From the NCBI RefSeq assembly GCF_030445035.2, contig NC_080673.1:200444216-200508215 (forward strand): a DNA stretch of 64,000 bases, read 5' to 3'. The notes under the pieces are model-generated. The model searched no databases and was not told the origin of the DNA. It saw only the letters and a list, made by a program, of their open reading frames with translations. Below, piece by piece: positions 11,965-23,706 of the stretch. The first letter of the stretch is position 1. The number at the start of each line of letters is the position of its first letter. The DNA is from Dasypus novemcinctus (lineage: Eukaryota; Chordata; Mammalia; Cingulata; Dasypodidae). A program made the translations under genes and the position numbers.

Positions 11965-12550
11965 CCGGATTTTGTCTAGGTTCTTCACTCTGCTGCAGAA
12001 ACGAATTTCAAGAGCACATTGGGTGAGGTAGACCAGTAATTTATTAAGGTAGAGAGGGAAGAGAAATGGGAGAAAATAGCAGATCATGGGTTCTAGATAG
12101 AGAGGAAGGGGCTGAAAAGTGATAAAGCGGGCTGATTTACAGACTCAATTCCCCATTATAGATTATAAATGCCCAGGTTTACTTGCATGGCCATCATGGC
12201 AGAGGAAAACCGGCGAGAGCACCATGCAGAGGGCAAGAACAGGGTCCAAAGGCGAGAGAGCGGGAATTCAGGCCTTGCACCTGTTTTTGAACTGCTAATT
12301 ATTCCACCCCTTTGCTAATGGCAGGGGAGGAGTTCCAGCTGTTTGCTGTTTTGACTGATTACTCCCCCACCATCAATCATCCATGAGAGCCCAATGATAA
12401 AATTCCTTGGGGAACATCCAGGGCTTTTCCTGGCTTTCAGAGGAAGTCTTGTTCTGGATGGCAGAATCCTGGGTCTTCCAGCAGCCATCTTGGGGTTACT
12501 GATGTCCACATGGACTCTCTGCCAGGTTCCAGGTCCATCTACTGATTCCC
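11965..12550 (-). mobile_element. Solo-LTR-like element, copy A
   Basis: Read on the minus strand it runs from TAGGGAATCAGTAGATGGAC through GGTGGAATAATTAG-like and AATAAATTACTGG (possible polyadenylation signal) blocks to AAAATCCGGTAAC. The same order occurs on the plus strand at 29695-30297. No viral coding region accompanies either copy, so both are read as solo LTRs of an endogenous retrovirus. Exact ends are uncertain. Confidence 0.65.
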
Positions 12551-13010
12551 TACGTTACTAGCCAGTTTCACAGAGTCTGCACATTATGGATTTGTCAAGC
12601 AGTTACTGTGGACTCCCCTTTGGCTCCACCCAAGTGCCCTCTGGTGGGTTTTAACTAAGGGCTCCCTCTAATCCCACTGCCTGACTTCAGGGTTTTTATC
12701 CTTAACCTTGCACCAGACCCTCCCATCACCAGCTGTCTTGGCTGATTCTCACCTCGGTCCTTATTTTACACATAGTCTTTTTACACATCCTCCCATGCGT
12801 GTGCACACAAACCAAGTCTAACTCTGTTTAGTGATTGGGGTCAGGGGCCCAGTTGGTGGCATTGCCTCTGCTTCTCCTCCCTTCCTGGGAGCCACCTGCC
12901 TGCTGGCCACTGCCCCGTTTGTCTCTTCCAGAGATTACTTTTCCCTTTGCAGACACCATGATTTAATGCAACATTCCTGACCAAGGTTCTCCTGTCTTCT
13001 TTTCCCTCTG
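12551..13010. other. Intergenic sequence, nothing recognised
   Basis: Pyrimidine-rich, no long open frame, no repeat family I can name. Confidence 0.4.
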
Positions 13011-13155
13011 CATTACCATTTATTGAGTAACTGCCTACTAAGTTCCAGGCACTGTAATGGGTATTTTGTGAACAGGTATTTTATAAATAGTATTACTATT
13101 ATCCACAACCCTCCGAGACAGATAGTATGCACATTTCACAACTGAAATCATTAAA
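13011..13155 (-). repeat. MIR-like relic
   Basis: CATTTATTGAGTAACTGCCT followed by CCAGGCACTGTAATGGGTAT matches the antisense MIR pattern. Confidence 0.6.
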
Positions 13156-13169
13156 AAATAAAGGGGGGG

Positions 13170-13345
13170 GGGAATTGGATATAGCTCAGTGGTTGAGCAC
13201 CTGCTTCCCACGTATGAGGTCCACAGTACCTCCTTAAAAAGAAAATTAACTTGGGGAGAGAAGGCAGCTCAGTGTTGAGGGCCTGCTTCCCATGTACGAG
13301 CTCCTGGGTTCAATCCCCAGTACCTCCTAAAATGGGTAAATAAAA
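13170..13345 (+). mobile_element. Two tandem short tRNA-like SINE heads
   Basis: Two adjacent units each carry an A-box-like GCTCAGTG block and end GTACCTCCT. The second has an intact B-box-like GGGTTCAATCCCC. Single units of the same type occur at 22137 and 37655. There is no good cloverleaf or CCA context, so these are SINE heads rather than tRNA genes. Confidence 0.75.
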
Positions 13346-15560
13346 CGGAGGTTGGCTGTCACTGTGGGCACCAAGGTGGATGGGAAAATGGATGTTAAAT
13401 GTATGGAACCAAGGTAAATGGGGGGTAAGAGAGGAGTTTCGCGAGAGTACACAAGGATGGATATAAAACATGTAATATTATACCATAACATATAGGAGAC
13501 AACAGACTGATAATGTAAACCATAATGTAAAACATAGGATAACTAAAAAATTAGAAAACTGTGTATCCTAAAGTAAGCACTACAATGTAAGCACAGATGT
13601 CACCTTGTTTGAAAGCTATTGTCTCAGACTCTGTACATCACTTTAAGTAAATATGATGTGAATAGGGTGTAAGAGTATCACTGTGGAAGGGAAAAGGTTT
13701 TGTGGTGGATGTGTGGGAGTGCTGTATATTATATATATGAATTGCTGTGGTCTAGGGCTCTTGTTAAGAGAAGTTCAATAATTAGGGGAAAAAAAAAAAA
13801 GAAAAAGATAGGATGTAGATTTTTTTCCAAGTCAACACGTATTCTATATCTAACCTTTAAACCCATCGCTATATGCCATTTTGCTAGTAAGGGATCCTGA
13901 CATTATATTGGGCTTCAATTTTCAGGAAGTTCTGGATCACAGAGTGGTTCAACAATGGCAACAGAGGAATACTGATATAGGATACTATTGACAGGTGATA
14001 TATGGCTGACAGGGAGCTATACAGGACATATGTCCAGGGTACATGGTAATGTTTGGATATACTCATAGTGGCAACAATTAAAAACTACAGCTGGGGGGGT
14101 ACTGGGTTCCTGGCCGGTGGTGCTCTGTCGTGGTCCCTAGGGGAGCAGCGACAGTCTCCCAGGTGCAGCGGAAAGGACCGGGAAGGAAAGAGGGTCCAAC
14201 AGTGAGCCCCTGACGCTAATGACTATGCTTGTGAGCTGATATGCCTGAAATAAGAACAAGGCCTAGAGCAGCATTGTGCCTGGGAATTTCCTCCTGTCAG
14301 CCTTCATGTTACTCAAATGTGGCCAGTCTCGAAGCCAAACTCAGCATGTAAATGCAATGCCTTCCCCCCAGCGTGGGACATGACACCCGGGGATGAGCCT
14401 CCCCGGCACCGAGGGATCACTATCAACTACTGATGATGCAACTGGAGAATGACCTTGAATGGAAGGTTCAATGCAGATCAGCAGAATATCCCTGTCTACA
14501 TAAAATAACATGACTTTAAAATGCTGTTTGACCTAATCTAAGGGGGAAATGGAAAGGAGAAATCAGTTTATATGGCTACGAGTCTCTAAAAAAGAGTCTG
14601 GAGGCTGTCAGAAGGATTGCCCTTATGCACAACTGAGCAGAGTCTAAGAGACAGATAAAGTAGATACAACCCCCAGATATTGGTTCCTTTGAGGGCTAAA
14701 GAGGCCCATGGGTGCTATGGTCATGGCAGATGGGGTTAACTGCCATGTCAGATGGCCCTTCTTTGGAGCTGGTGTTTATGTGTGATGAATCTGGACTCAG
14801 ATGGGATCTCTCTTCTTAAGACTTTCATGCTACTGTGCTGGAGTTGTAGTTGGTGTCAGGGTTTAAGATATATTTAGGGGATCTGAATCTTTGGACTGAC
14901 AATGTGATAGCCAGGCCCTGAGCCGCAACAGACTCCAGCACCTACAACCTGATTTATTGGACTCACCTCACTCAGCTAAGATGGAGTTGAAGGAGGACAA
15001 CCACCACACCACGGAGCCTAGAGTGCCTACAACTGAAAGCGAGAGAATTGCATCCAGTATCCATGAGGAATCTGAGCCTCTCTTGACATAGAGGTGCAAA
15101 GGACACAACCAATCCAGTGTCCACAGAGAAAAGGTGGCATTGGAGTGAGAAAAGTGGACATGGAGGCTAATGGGTATGGGGAATGGCAGGAAGAGACGAG
15201 ATGTGGAGGCGTCTTAGGGACTTGGAGCTGCCCTGGATGGTGCTTCAGGGGCAATCACCAGACATTATAAATCCTCACAGGGCCCACTGGATGGAATGGG
15301 GGAGAGTATGGGCCATGATGTGAACCATTGACCATGAGGTGCAGAGATGCCCAGAGATGTACTTACCAAATGCAATGGATTTGTCATGATGATGGGAATG
15401 AGTGTTGCTGGGGGGGTGGGGAGTGGTAGGGTGGGGGTGGTGGGGTTGAAGGGGTCCTCATTTATTTTTTTTTTAATGTAATATTTTTACAAAATCAATT
15501 AAAAAAAAAGAAAATTAAAAATAAAAAATAAAATAAAATAAAATAAAATAAAATGGGTAA
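13346..15560 (+). mobile_element. ~2.2 kb non-coding retroelement, probably an armadillo L1 3' UTR
   Basis: A continuous block with no long frame, ending in TTTACAAAATCAATT plus A-rich and AAATA-repeat sequence that looks like a poly-A tail. Internal landmarks include GCGTGGGACATGACACCCGG near 14373 and a G-rich stretch at 15404-15450 before the tail, as seen at other xenarthran L1 3' ends. No reverse-transcriptase frame precedes it, so it is 5' truncated within the UTR. A SINE- or ERV-related origin is not excluded. Confidence 0.55.
15525..15556. repeat. AAATA tail microsatellite
   Basis: Tandem AAATA units ending the retroelement tail. Confidence 0.85.
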
Positions 15561-16202
15561 ATAGTAAATTATCACTGGAGGTCTTAGAGGCAGGCTGTGG
15601 GTAAACCAGGGGCTAGGTGGCCCCAGCACTCGACCTCCTTCTCTTACAGCCCCATCTCCAAATAATTTCATCTCAGGATTTCAGAACCTGAGCCTCAGAC
15701 ATCAGGAGCCTACTGTTTAAAGGAAACCACCTCTTAACACATAGTAAAAATGACTGATTTGCCTTTCACCTCCTCTTCCTGCTCATGCATAATCTCCAGA
15801 AGAAACACAAATAAGGAAGGAAAGAGGCAACAGGCAGGTGGCTCCCAGGCAGAAGGGCCAATGCCACAAACTGGGCTCCTGACCCTGAGTGCTTCCACAC
15901 TGGCCCCCGACGTTCTCATAACTGGAAAGCACGGCTGTGGACCGAGTCAGGTCATCGCTGGAAGTCACGGTCACAATGAAGAGATCAACACCAGGTACCA
16001 ACTACGCCACAGTGCTCATGATACAGTGTAGGCTTAATGTGAACGTTTTTGTATTTGAAGAAGCAAATACTATCTTCATGAGCTCTCTGAAGGGTAGAGT
16101 AGCCTTCTCTGAAAAGTAGCCTTAGCTATTTCTATAGTTAACTCTAAGTGCTAATGGCTGAAAACAGGAACTATTCCAAAGTCTTTATTATCAAAACTCA
16201 TC
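15561..16202. other. Intergenic, no gene seen
   Basis: Short open frames only, and no recognised repeat. Confidence 0.4.
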
Positions 16203-16865
16203 CAAGGGAAGCAGATGTGGCTCAAGTGATAAGGCCTCTGCCTACTATATGGGAGGACCAAGGTTCAAACCTGGGTCCTCCTGATGAAAAAAAGAAAGCA
16301 TGCCTGTGTGGTAAGCTAATGCCCACGTGGCAAGCTCAGTGCCTGCATGGCGAGCCATGTGCCCATGCTGCGAGCCAAGTGCCCATGTGGGTCCTACACA
16401 GTGAGTTGAGTGTCCAAGTGGTGAGCTGAGTGCCCACGAGTGCCCACATAGTGAGTCAGTGCCCATGTGAGCCAGTGCCCACATGGCGAGCCGAGTGCCG
16501 TGCAAGTGCCCGCGTGGCGAGCAGAGTGCCCACACGGCAAGCCAGGGTCCGCACAGCAAGCCTGGTGCCCATGTGGTAAGCCAGTGCCCGCCCAAGTAAG
16601 TCACGCAGCAAGATAATGGCACAACAAAAGAGAGACAAAGGGGAGAGTCAAGGGGAAACACAGCAGAGACCAGGAAATGAGGTGGCACAATTGACAAGGA
16701 ATCTCTCTCCACATCAGAGGTCCCCAGAACCGAATCCCAGTGAATCCTAGAGGAGAAAGAGGAGAAGAAAAGACAAGAGGAAAAGATATAGAAGATCACA
16801 CAGCAAATGGACACAGAGAGCAAAATCAGCAGGGGAGGGGAGGGGTGGGGAAGAAAAAAACAACT
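16203..16865 (+). mobile_element. Armadillo SINE with internal GTGCCCA minisatellite
   Basis: The head is AGCAGATGTGGCTCAAGTGA with a B-box-like GGTTCAAACC near 16261. The central part (about 16310-16600) is a run of roughly 14 degenerate units of 10-21 nt (GTGCCCACGTGGCGAGC type). The 3' part has the AGACAAGGGGAG and GGTGGCGCAATT-like blocks shared with the copy at 36733. Confidence 0.85.
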
Positions 16866-18299
16866 CATACAAATGGTATAAAAAATAACTTATTTAAATG
16901 TTAAGGAAAAAATGTATATGTATTTAAAATGATTAAATCATCTTTTGAACTGAGTCCCCTGGCTGCTGCTGCCGCCACAGGACAGGGATACCTGTCCAAA
17001 TCTCCTGCCAAGGCCACCTTCTGCCTGCTTCACTTAGAAAGTCAGTGTTTCATTGCCTTTGATAGTGCACATTGGTATGAATACAAGAAATTGAAAAAAA
17101 GCAGCACAAGCATTTTCAAGTTAATCTCTTCAGATAAAGAATATGGGATTCTGGAGAAGACTTGGGTTTGAAAAGATGTTAAAGATCACATTGAGAAGGA
17201 AGTACCTAGAGAAGTACACATAATAAAGCCACCGTCCCACAGATCAAAGAGAACCATATTATGTAGCATTACCTGGAATCCTACCAAACTCAATGAAACG
17301 TAACAGCAAGACATATAGAAAACAGTAAGCAATCGAGATGAAAAGAAAGCCTGCCATCAAACCAATTATCGAACAAATGTGTAGTGTTGTGGAAAAAGGA
17401 ACGAGATGTAATTTGATTTTAACTGTCCAACAGGAACAATTTAAATTGTTTTTCCCCCACATGAAAAAGCCAGTCATATTTTCATTAGTTCTTTGAAAAA
17501 ATGGACCAGGATATAAAAGACATAACACTCTGACACTGTTCTGATAATTTTACTAAGTGGGCAGTGTTTTCCATTTTGTCAATATTTAGTCAATACACAT
17601 GAATATGTGTATTTCAAGTGAAAAAAAGTAAATCTTTCTTTCTTAAACAGAGATATGACCTAGGAAGTTTAGAGTTTAAAGCAACTATGCTGAAAGTTAA
17701 GTAAAAATTGTTTTAGGGCACGCAAAATATCTCACATGATAAGGTAGTCAGCTAGATAAGGTAGATTAAAGACAGCCACAAATTCTTTAATATTCTTTTC
17801 ATTCAGAGGTGGAATCTATGTCCTCACTCCTCAAATCGGTGCAGGTTCTGTGATTGTTTTGACCAACAGATTACGACAGAAGTGACACAGTACCAGCTTT
17901 CCAGCATCTTAAAATATTTGCTGAGAAGCCCAAGCCCCAGAGAGGCCACGTGTAGGTGATTCATTTGGCAAGCCCAGCGAAAAGACCGTATAAACTATCA
18001 GGCACGCGAATGAGCCATCCTAGAAGTCCAGCCTAGCTAAGCCTTTAGATGACGTCTAATTTTTCAGATCATTGAAAACAGAGACTTGAAGGCCTAAGAA
18101 AAACAGGAAAAGAAGAGAGAATGAAGGGAGGGAAGGAAGGAGAGAAGTAGGGAATAAGAGCAAGGGGAGGAAGAGAAGGAAAACATTTTCTCTTGAATGT
18201 TTCAGTGTTTTTTATATTTAAATATGCTATATGTGATCCATTTTAATGAGAAAACTCAGTTACACATATGTTTATATTCCTGTACTTAAAAAAAAGAAA
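16866..18299. other. Intergenic between OTOP1 and the TMEM128 3' end
   Basis: About 17750-18070 resembles an old LTR-like element of the type seen at 8530 (TTGACCAACAGATTACGACA, then AGAAGTGACACAGTACCAGC). A purine-rich GGGAGGAAGG stretch lies near 18120-18180. The open frames at 16929-17171 (+) and 17259-17528 (-) match nothing I recognise. Confidence 0.45.
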
Positions 18300-18930
18300 C
18301 CTTATTAAAATATAAATACACTTTATTTCAATGTTAAAAAAAAGTTTATAAAATATTAAAAACCCCAATAATTTACACAATGATAAAATCTAAAGTGATT
18401 TAAAATACACAGGAGAACATTAAATACTTTCAATTAGTCCTCTCACCTTAAAAATTTATTGTAAAAATTAGAGATAAAATTATGTAAGTTGAGTAAAAGG
18501 CACATAACTGTTTCATCCCTTTATATACATATCCAGTCATCTTACATAATAAACTAGCTTCCTGCTATTCCTTAAATGACAGAGTAAACAATTTATTTAC
18601 AATATTGGGAGTGTATTATGCAGTAACAATAAAACTCTGCTAAATTTTTATATCACTACTTTCTCCAAAGATTCAAACAGGCAAACATTTCAGTTATTTC
18701 TATGTAACATGGACATCTGGAAAATTCAATAATCACTTGAGTTTAATAATATGCTAATAAAATAGAACTTATTCTGCTTCCAACCAAGGATCTCTAAAGC
18801 CACAATTAATCCAAGGAGGCCACTCACTTTAGAGATGCAAGAACACATTATGGCTTTTCCATTATCTGTCAGTGTTGCTTTTGGTAGCTGGATGTTTAAT
18901 CATTCACTTTAAATTTACATGCACTCAAAT
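18300..18930 (-). other. TMEM128: Inferred non-coding last exon (3' UTR) of TMEM128
   Basis: Exon 4 has a GTAAGG donor 9 nt after the stop codon, so the transcript probably continues in a further exon. The best candidate is here: on the minus strand TTATTTTCTTTCAG is a strong acceptor, placing the first exon base at 18930. AT-rich unique sequence follows, and an AATAAA signal lies at 18327-18322, implying cleavage near 18300. No coding frame is expected. The link to TMEM128 is inference from splice signals only. Confidence 0.5.
18322..18327 (-). terminator. TMEM128: Polyadenylation signal AATAAA, probably TMEM128
   Basis: AATAAA on the minus strand, 600 nt downstream of a strong splice acceptor in the inferred last exon. 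Other TTTATT motifs nearby could serve instead. Confidence 0.5.
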
Positions 18931-19689
18931 CTGAAAGAAAATAAGTATTTATGTACCAAGTAAAACATTCTATTATAAGCTACTTAATTTAACATTAAAA
19001 TACCCAGATCTACCTACACACCTACAACACTAGGTGGTCCTCCATTACCAATTATAAATTCATGTCAGTAGTGAATCAAAAGCTCCTGAACATCTGTAAA
19101 AACTCAAAACTGAATTGGCAAAGACAACTTACTGACATTAAGAGACGAGGGGTGGGGGCTAGGTCAGAGAAGAGAAAGTTCTGAGACCTACTAGAGAAAC
19201 TCAGGAGCCTTGCCAGCCAGAGTTGCTTGTGGCGACCCATGTAGAGAGGAATAAAGGGTGAACAGAGCAGAGTCCACGTGGTCCCTGGGCACAGCCGTGT
19301 CTGTGCTAGCAACTATGTTCAGACTGGTAGCAATGAGAATATGTACACTTCTTCCCATGGTTACAGTGGCTTTCCTTTAAAACCCCCAAGGAAGACCATT
19401 CTGTTCATTGACTGCAACGTCATTTCTTTTAGCATCCCAATAATTTACTTGGTGTATCCACTTTTTCATCTCCGAGCCTCAATTCTCATCTCCTCCAAGT
19501 TCTGATGTCAAGGACATGAAGGGAAGGACTGTCTTGGCCTTTTCGCTGGCCCTGAGCATACACAGGGATAGTTATTTATGCATTAAATGCAGCCTTACTT
19601 AATAAGTAAGTAATCTGATACTAGCAAAGACATCCCATCATGTAAGGCAGCACGACCTGGGGTGTGGTCGTCTGTGGGGAGGCAGAAAT

Positions 19690-19812
19690 TCTATTAAAAA
19701 CTTGGGGGGGGGGTTGTGGGAAGTGAGGCATATGGGAACCCCCTATATTTTTTAAAGTAACATTTTGTGTCATCTATGTATCTTTTAAAAATAAATTAAA
19801 CAAAACAAAACT
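19690..19812 (+). mobile_element. L1 3'-terminal fragment
   Basis: A G-run, then TATGGGAACCCCCTATATTT and TCTATGTATCTTTTAAAAAT, is the 3' end pattern also found at 641 and 55575. Confidence 0.55.
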
Positions 19813-20279
19813 TGGAAGGCTGATGTGTCATCCATGAAGTTTTTATGGGACAGCTATCCTGACAGAAGATGGCAAAAATTTCTCTCCAAATGGGTAAAAT
19901 TACTCATCTTCTAATATCTTAGGACCAATCCATTCATCTGTCATTTGCATATTAAGGTGATGGAAGTTAACTTCAAAACAAAATATTCTAATATGGAACT
20001 TATTTCTATTTGAGGATGCAAAAACTGTCTCCATTAAGTCTTTGAAGAGCAGGGTGCTTCCTCAAAAAAAGGCATCACTTAGAACCAAATGATAAAAAAG
20101 GAAAGGGATCTCAGTCCCTTTTATTCCAGAATTCAATGGATGAACAGCTCTGGTGTAAACACGACTAAAAACAATTCAGTCTTCTACAGCTGAGTACACT
20201 GAAAAATGTCATGAAGGACATTTTTCAAATGATCTCATTTTTAGAAATGCCATTCCTTTAGAGACCTTACCTTTAGAAA

Positions 20280-20379
20280 TCATCCGAGGAGTGAGATAAA
20301 CATTATAACCCCCATAAACTGGGTAAACAACAATAAAGGAGTGAAAAAGGACCACACATGCCATAAAGCAATATTGAAG
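20280..20379 (-). CDS. TMEM128: TMEM128 coding exon 4 (C-terminus)
   Basis: The acceptor CTTTCAG ends at 20380. The first base, C, completes the codon TG|C, then the frame reads [18 protein letters not shown] and continues to ...SLLG and TGA at 20282-20280. It supplies the end of membrane segment 3 and all of segment 4 (about residues 143-165), so the protein ends almost at the membrane. The exon itself runs on to 20271, where a GTAAGG donor opens a 3'-UTR intron. Because that junction is only 9 nt past the stop, it should not trigger nonsense-mediated decay. Confidence 0.95.
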
Positions 20380-20457
20380 CTGAAAGAAAAGAACAAAAAA
20401 TAAACAGTTGACAATCACAATATACACAAATAAACTTCATTCAAGAATACAGATTTA

Positions 20458-20866
20458 GGGAAGCAGACTTGGCCCAGTGGTTAGGGTGTCCATCTGCCAC
20501 ATGGGAGGTTCGCAGTTCAAACCCCGGGCCTCCTTAACCTGTGTGGAGCAGGCAAATGCGCAGTGCTGATGCGCGCAGGGAGTGCCATGCCACACAGGGG
20601 TGTCCCCCGCATAGGGGAGCCCCACGCGCAAGGAGTGCGCCCCGTAAGGAGAGCCGCTCAGTGCGAAACAAAGTGCAGACTGCCCAGGAGTGGCACTGCA
20701 CACACGGAGAGATGCAGCAAGATGACGCAACAAAAAGAGACCAAATTCCCATGCCGCTGACAACAACAGAAGCGGACAAAGAAGAATACGCAGCAAATGG
20801 ACACAGAGAACAGACAACTGGGGGGTAGAGGGGAAAGGGGGAAAAATAAATAAATCTTTAAAAAAA
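20458..20866 (+). mobile_element. Armadillo SINE, full body, with 15-bp target duplication
   Basis: Flanked by identical AAGAATACAGATTTA at 20443-20457 and 20867-20881. Head GGGAAGCAGACTTGGCCCAG, B-box-like GTTCAAACCCC. It lies in TMEM128 intron 3, in antisense orientation to the gene. Confidence 0.97.
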
Positions 20867-20881
20867 AAGAATACAGATTTA

Positions 20882-21699
20882 AAGAGCTCATTTTTTACTC
20901 AATTTGGGAGAGCACACCTAGCCACCAACTTTCTACGTATTGTTCCTAGATATGTGATTTAGCCTGTGTTGGAAAATTCTAGTTATACTTACGGAATTAC
21001 CAAAAAATACTTGGGACTGGAACTAGTAGAAGTCTGCTAACAGCAGTAGGCATGGCTTAACAGACCCTCCAGTCTCTTCAAGTCAGTTTCTACAGTGGAA
21101 CATGAACTAAAATGGCTAGAACCAACTTTTATGATCTCACACATCATTAAACAGTAAAAAAAAACAGTTAAAATATTTTCTCTTGTAAACGGAATTTTTT
21201 AAAGTCATTTCAGTTGCTTTGAATTTTCCATTGAGAAAAACACTATTCCTATCACCAAGATAAGAATAAAACACATTCTAAATGCAAAGGATTTTCAATG
21301 ACTGAATTGTAAGAGCAGAAGTCAATAAAGGGAAACTATAAATAGTCAAATGTTTCACTTAGTCACTCCTTTTACTAAATAATATTTCGATAAATATGAG
21401 TTTTAAATAACTATAATCCTACTTTTTATTAAAAAACAAATTAATACTCTGGGGGTGAGAAAAAGTCAAGTAACACACCTGCTTACTCACATAACTGAAG
21501 GTTTAATAAAGAAAGGAAAAAAAAAAAACCAAGAGCTATAAACAATATATAAAGAGTAGTTTTCTCTCTGTTTGGAAATATGGGATTTATTCCTTTGTTT
21601 TTCTAAAATTAACACTCTTCTTCAGTAAGCAAGTATTACTTTTGTAAACCGGAAAAAAGAAAGCTAATTCCTTATTTCTCTGAGTATATAATAACTTAT
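20882..21699. other. TMEM128 intron 3, no feature recognised
   Basis: AT-rich sequence without named repeats or exons. Confidence 0.4.
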
Positions 21700-22660
21700 A
21701 AAGGATCTTCATTGTGGCATTGTTTGCACAGAAAAAGAATAAAAACAACAGTAAGTGCAACAACAGGGAACTGGTTGAATGAATCAAGGTATGTCCACGC
21801 AATGAAGTTTTCTAATTGTGTATATAGTGTATTAATTTTCTATAATGTACCTGCTCAAAAGCATCTACATGCATCAACATGGAAGGATTCCAAACTATAT
21901 GGTTCCATCAAAAAAAGAAGAGAAACGATGAGCCATCGGTTTAGAAAACAGAAACAGTTTGGCACTATTTACCGAAGATGGATGTAGGCATACCCTATGA
22001 GCGAACAATTTTGCACATGTGTACACCTGTGTCAATCTTTCCAACAGAAGAATGTGCACTTATGCTACACAAAACATGTACAAGAATGTTCTTAGCAGCA
22101 TCATTTATTAACTTAAATTAAAAACAACCCAAATTATGAGGAGCAGGTATACTCAGTGGTTGAGCACCGACTCCCCAGGTATGATGTCCTGGGTTCAATC
22201 CCTGGTACCTCATTAAAAAAAAATTCTATCAATAGAAGAACAGATAAATCAACTGGGATTTAGTTACACAGTGGAATGCTAAATAACACACAACATTATG
22301 GATGAATCATACAAATACAACGTTGCAGAGAAGTAGCCAAATGTGGAATATATATGACTGCGTTTCTATAAAGTTCAAAAAATAGACAACATAAAAATAG
22401 AGTATTTAAGGGATACATACTTCATTCGGTAAAATTATAAAGAAAAGCAAGAAAGTCAGTACCATAAAGGCTGGAGAGTGCCTCACTCTGGGCAGGAGGA
22501 AAGGTGGAGTGACTGGGAGGGGCATGAAGGAGCTACTAGGTTACAGGCGTGGTTCTGTCCTTGATCTGTGGGTCTGTACCAGTGCTCATTTTGTGACTGC
22601 TCATTCAGCTGTGCATTTTCCACTTCCCACAATGAAAAAGATTTAAAAAGAGAAATGCAG
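21700..22660 (+). mobile_element. Old L1 3' fragment interrupted by a short SINE
   Basis: GGGAACTGGTTGAATGAATC, CAGTGGAATGCTAAATAACA and the later GGCATGAAGGAGCTACTAGG order fits the end of L1 ORF2 and a 3' UTR. The tRNA-like SINE at 22137-22230 splits it. Confidence 0.6.
22137..22230 (+). mobile_element. Short tRNA-like SINE head
   Basis: A-box-like ACTCAGTGGTTGAGC and B-box-like GGGTTCAATCCC, ending GGTACCTCATT plus an A-run, as at 13170 and 37655. Confidence 0.8.
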
Positions 22661-22787
22661 ACTATATGTAATTTGTCCCCATTTAGTTTTAAAGAACTAA
22701 AAGCATAAAAAAAGATGCCACCAAAAAGGAACCGGGGAATAAGAATGACAGGGAGATGATTTTGCCATTACATTCTTTTTACTTTTG

Positions 22788-23204
22788 TTTTATCTTTTTT
22801 TTTTTAAAAGATTTATTTCTTTCTCTCCCCTTCCCCCCCACCCCAGTTGTCTGTTCTCTGTATCTATTTGCTGCATCTTCTCTGTCCGCTTCTGTTGCTG
22901 TCAGCGGCACGGGAATCTGTGTTTCTTTTTGTTGCGTCATCTTGTTGTGTCAGCTCTCCGTGTGTGCAGCGTCATTCCTGAGCAGGCTGCACTTTCTTTC
23001 GAGCTGGGCGGCTCTCCCCACAGGGCACACTCCTTGCATGTGGGACTCCCCTACATGGCCGACACCCGTGTGGCACAGCACTCCTTGCACGCGTCAGCAA
23101 TGCACGTGGGCCAGCTCCACATGGGTCAAGGAGGCCCGGGTTTGAACCACGGACATCCCATATGGTAGACGGACACCCTAACCACTGGGCCAAGTCCACT
23201 TCCC
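22788..23204 (-). mobile_element. Armadillo SINE, full body
   Basis: Reverse-oriented copy flanked by CTTTTTACTTTTG at 22775-22787 and 23205-23217. It lies about 85 bp downstream (in the gene's direction) of TMEM128 exon 3, in the same orientation as the gene. Confidence 0.95.
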
Positions 23205-23289
23205 CTTTTTACTTTTGAATGTCCATCAATACCTGATCCAAAAAAACATTTTAAAAAAATTTCTGTGAGTCATTTCAAAGTTAACTCAC

Positions 23290-23448
23290 CAAATTCCTGC
23301 TGCAATAAAAGTAGCTGTTGTAATGGGTATCAATGTTGGATACTTGTTATCATAATCTTCAATTCCACAATGCCATTCCAGATAGAGTATGCAGTAAAAA
23401 GCAATCAATACACTGACAAGCAACAGGGCACCACCAAAGAGAAACCAA
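23290..23448 (-). CDS. TMEM128: TMEM128 coding exon 3
   Basis: The acceptor CTCTGCAG ends at 23449 and the donor GTGAGT begins at 23289. T completes Ser80, then the frame is [17 protein letters not shown]... through [12 protein letters not shown] to ...TFIAAGI and TG. It encodes membrane segment 2 (about residues 81-103), a short acidic loop and the start of segment 3. Phases match exons 2 and 4 exactly. Confidence 0.96.
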
Positions 23449-23685
23449 CTGCAGAGAAAAAATAAATAAATGATAGATGACAAGAGTTAGCAAATCACTA
23501 GCTATCTGACAAATCTTTATTAACAGTCTAAACATCAGGCCAGTTTCTAGGAAAGATATCAAGTCAGCAGTAGGGCAGGACCAACAATGACACAGTCCTA
23601 CCTTCCCGAAAGTTTTTATCTAATGGGAGGTAGGGGTACGAAAAAATGAGATATGAGACAAGAAAGGATTAAAAAGACTTTACAT

Positions 23686-23706
23686 ACACACACACACACA
23701 CACACT
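23686..23706. repeat. CA microsatellite
   Basis: About ten CA units in TMEM128 intron 2. Confidence 0.9.

Noticed and set aside
13170-13345. tRNA-gene-like A and B boxes
   Set aside because: They are heads of tRNA-derived SINEs, repeated at 22137 and 37655, with no convincing cloverleaf.
16929-17171. 80-residue plus-strand frame
   Set aside because: No recognisable domain and no supporting signals; a degraded retrocopy is possible but cannot be shown.
17259-17528. 89-residue minus-strand frame with a hydrophobic stretch
   Set aside because: AT-rich sequence gives hydrophobic translations by chance; no family match, no splice or promoter signals.
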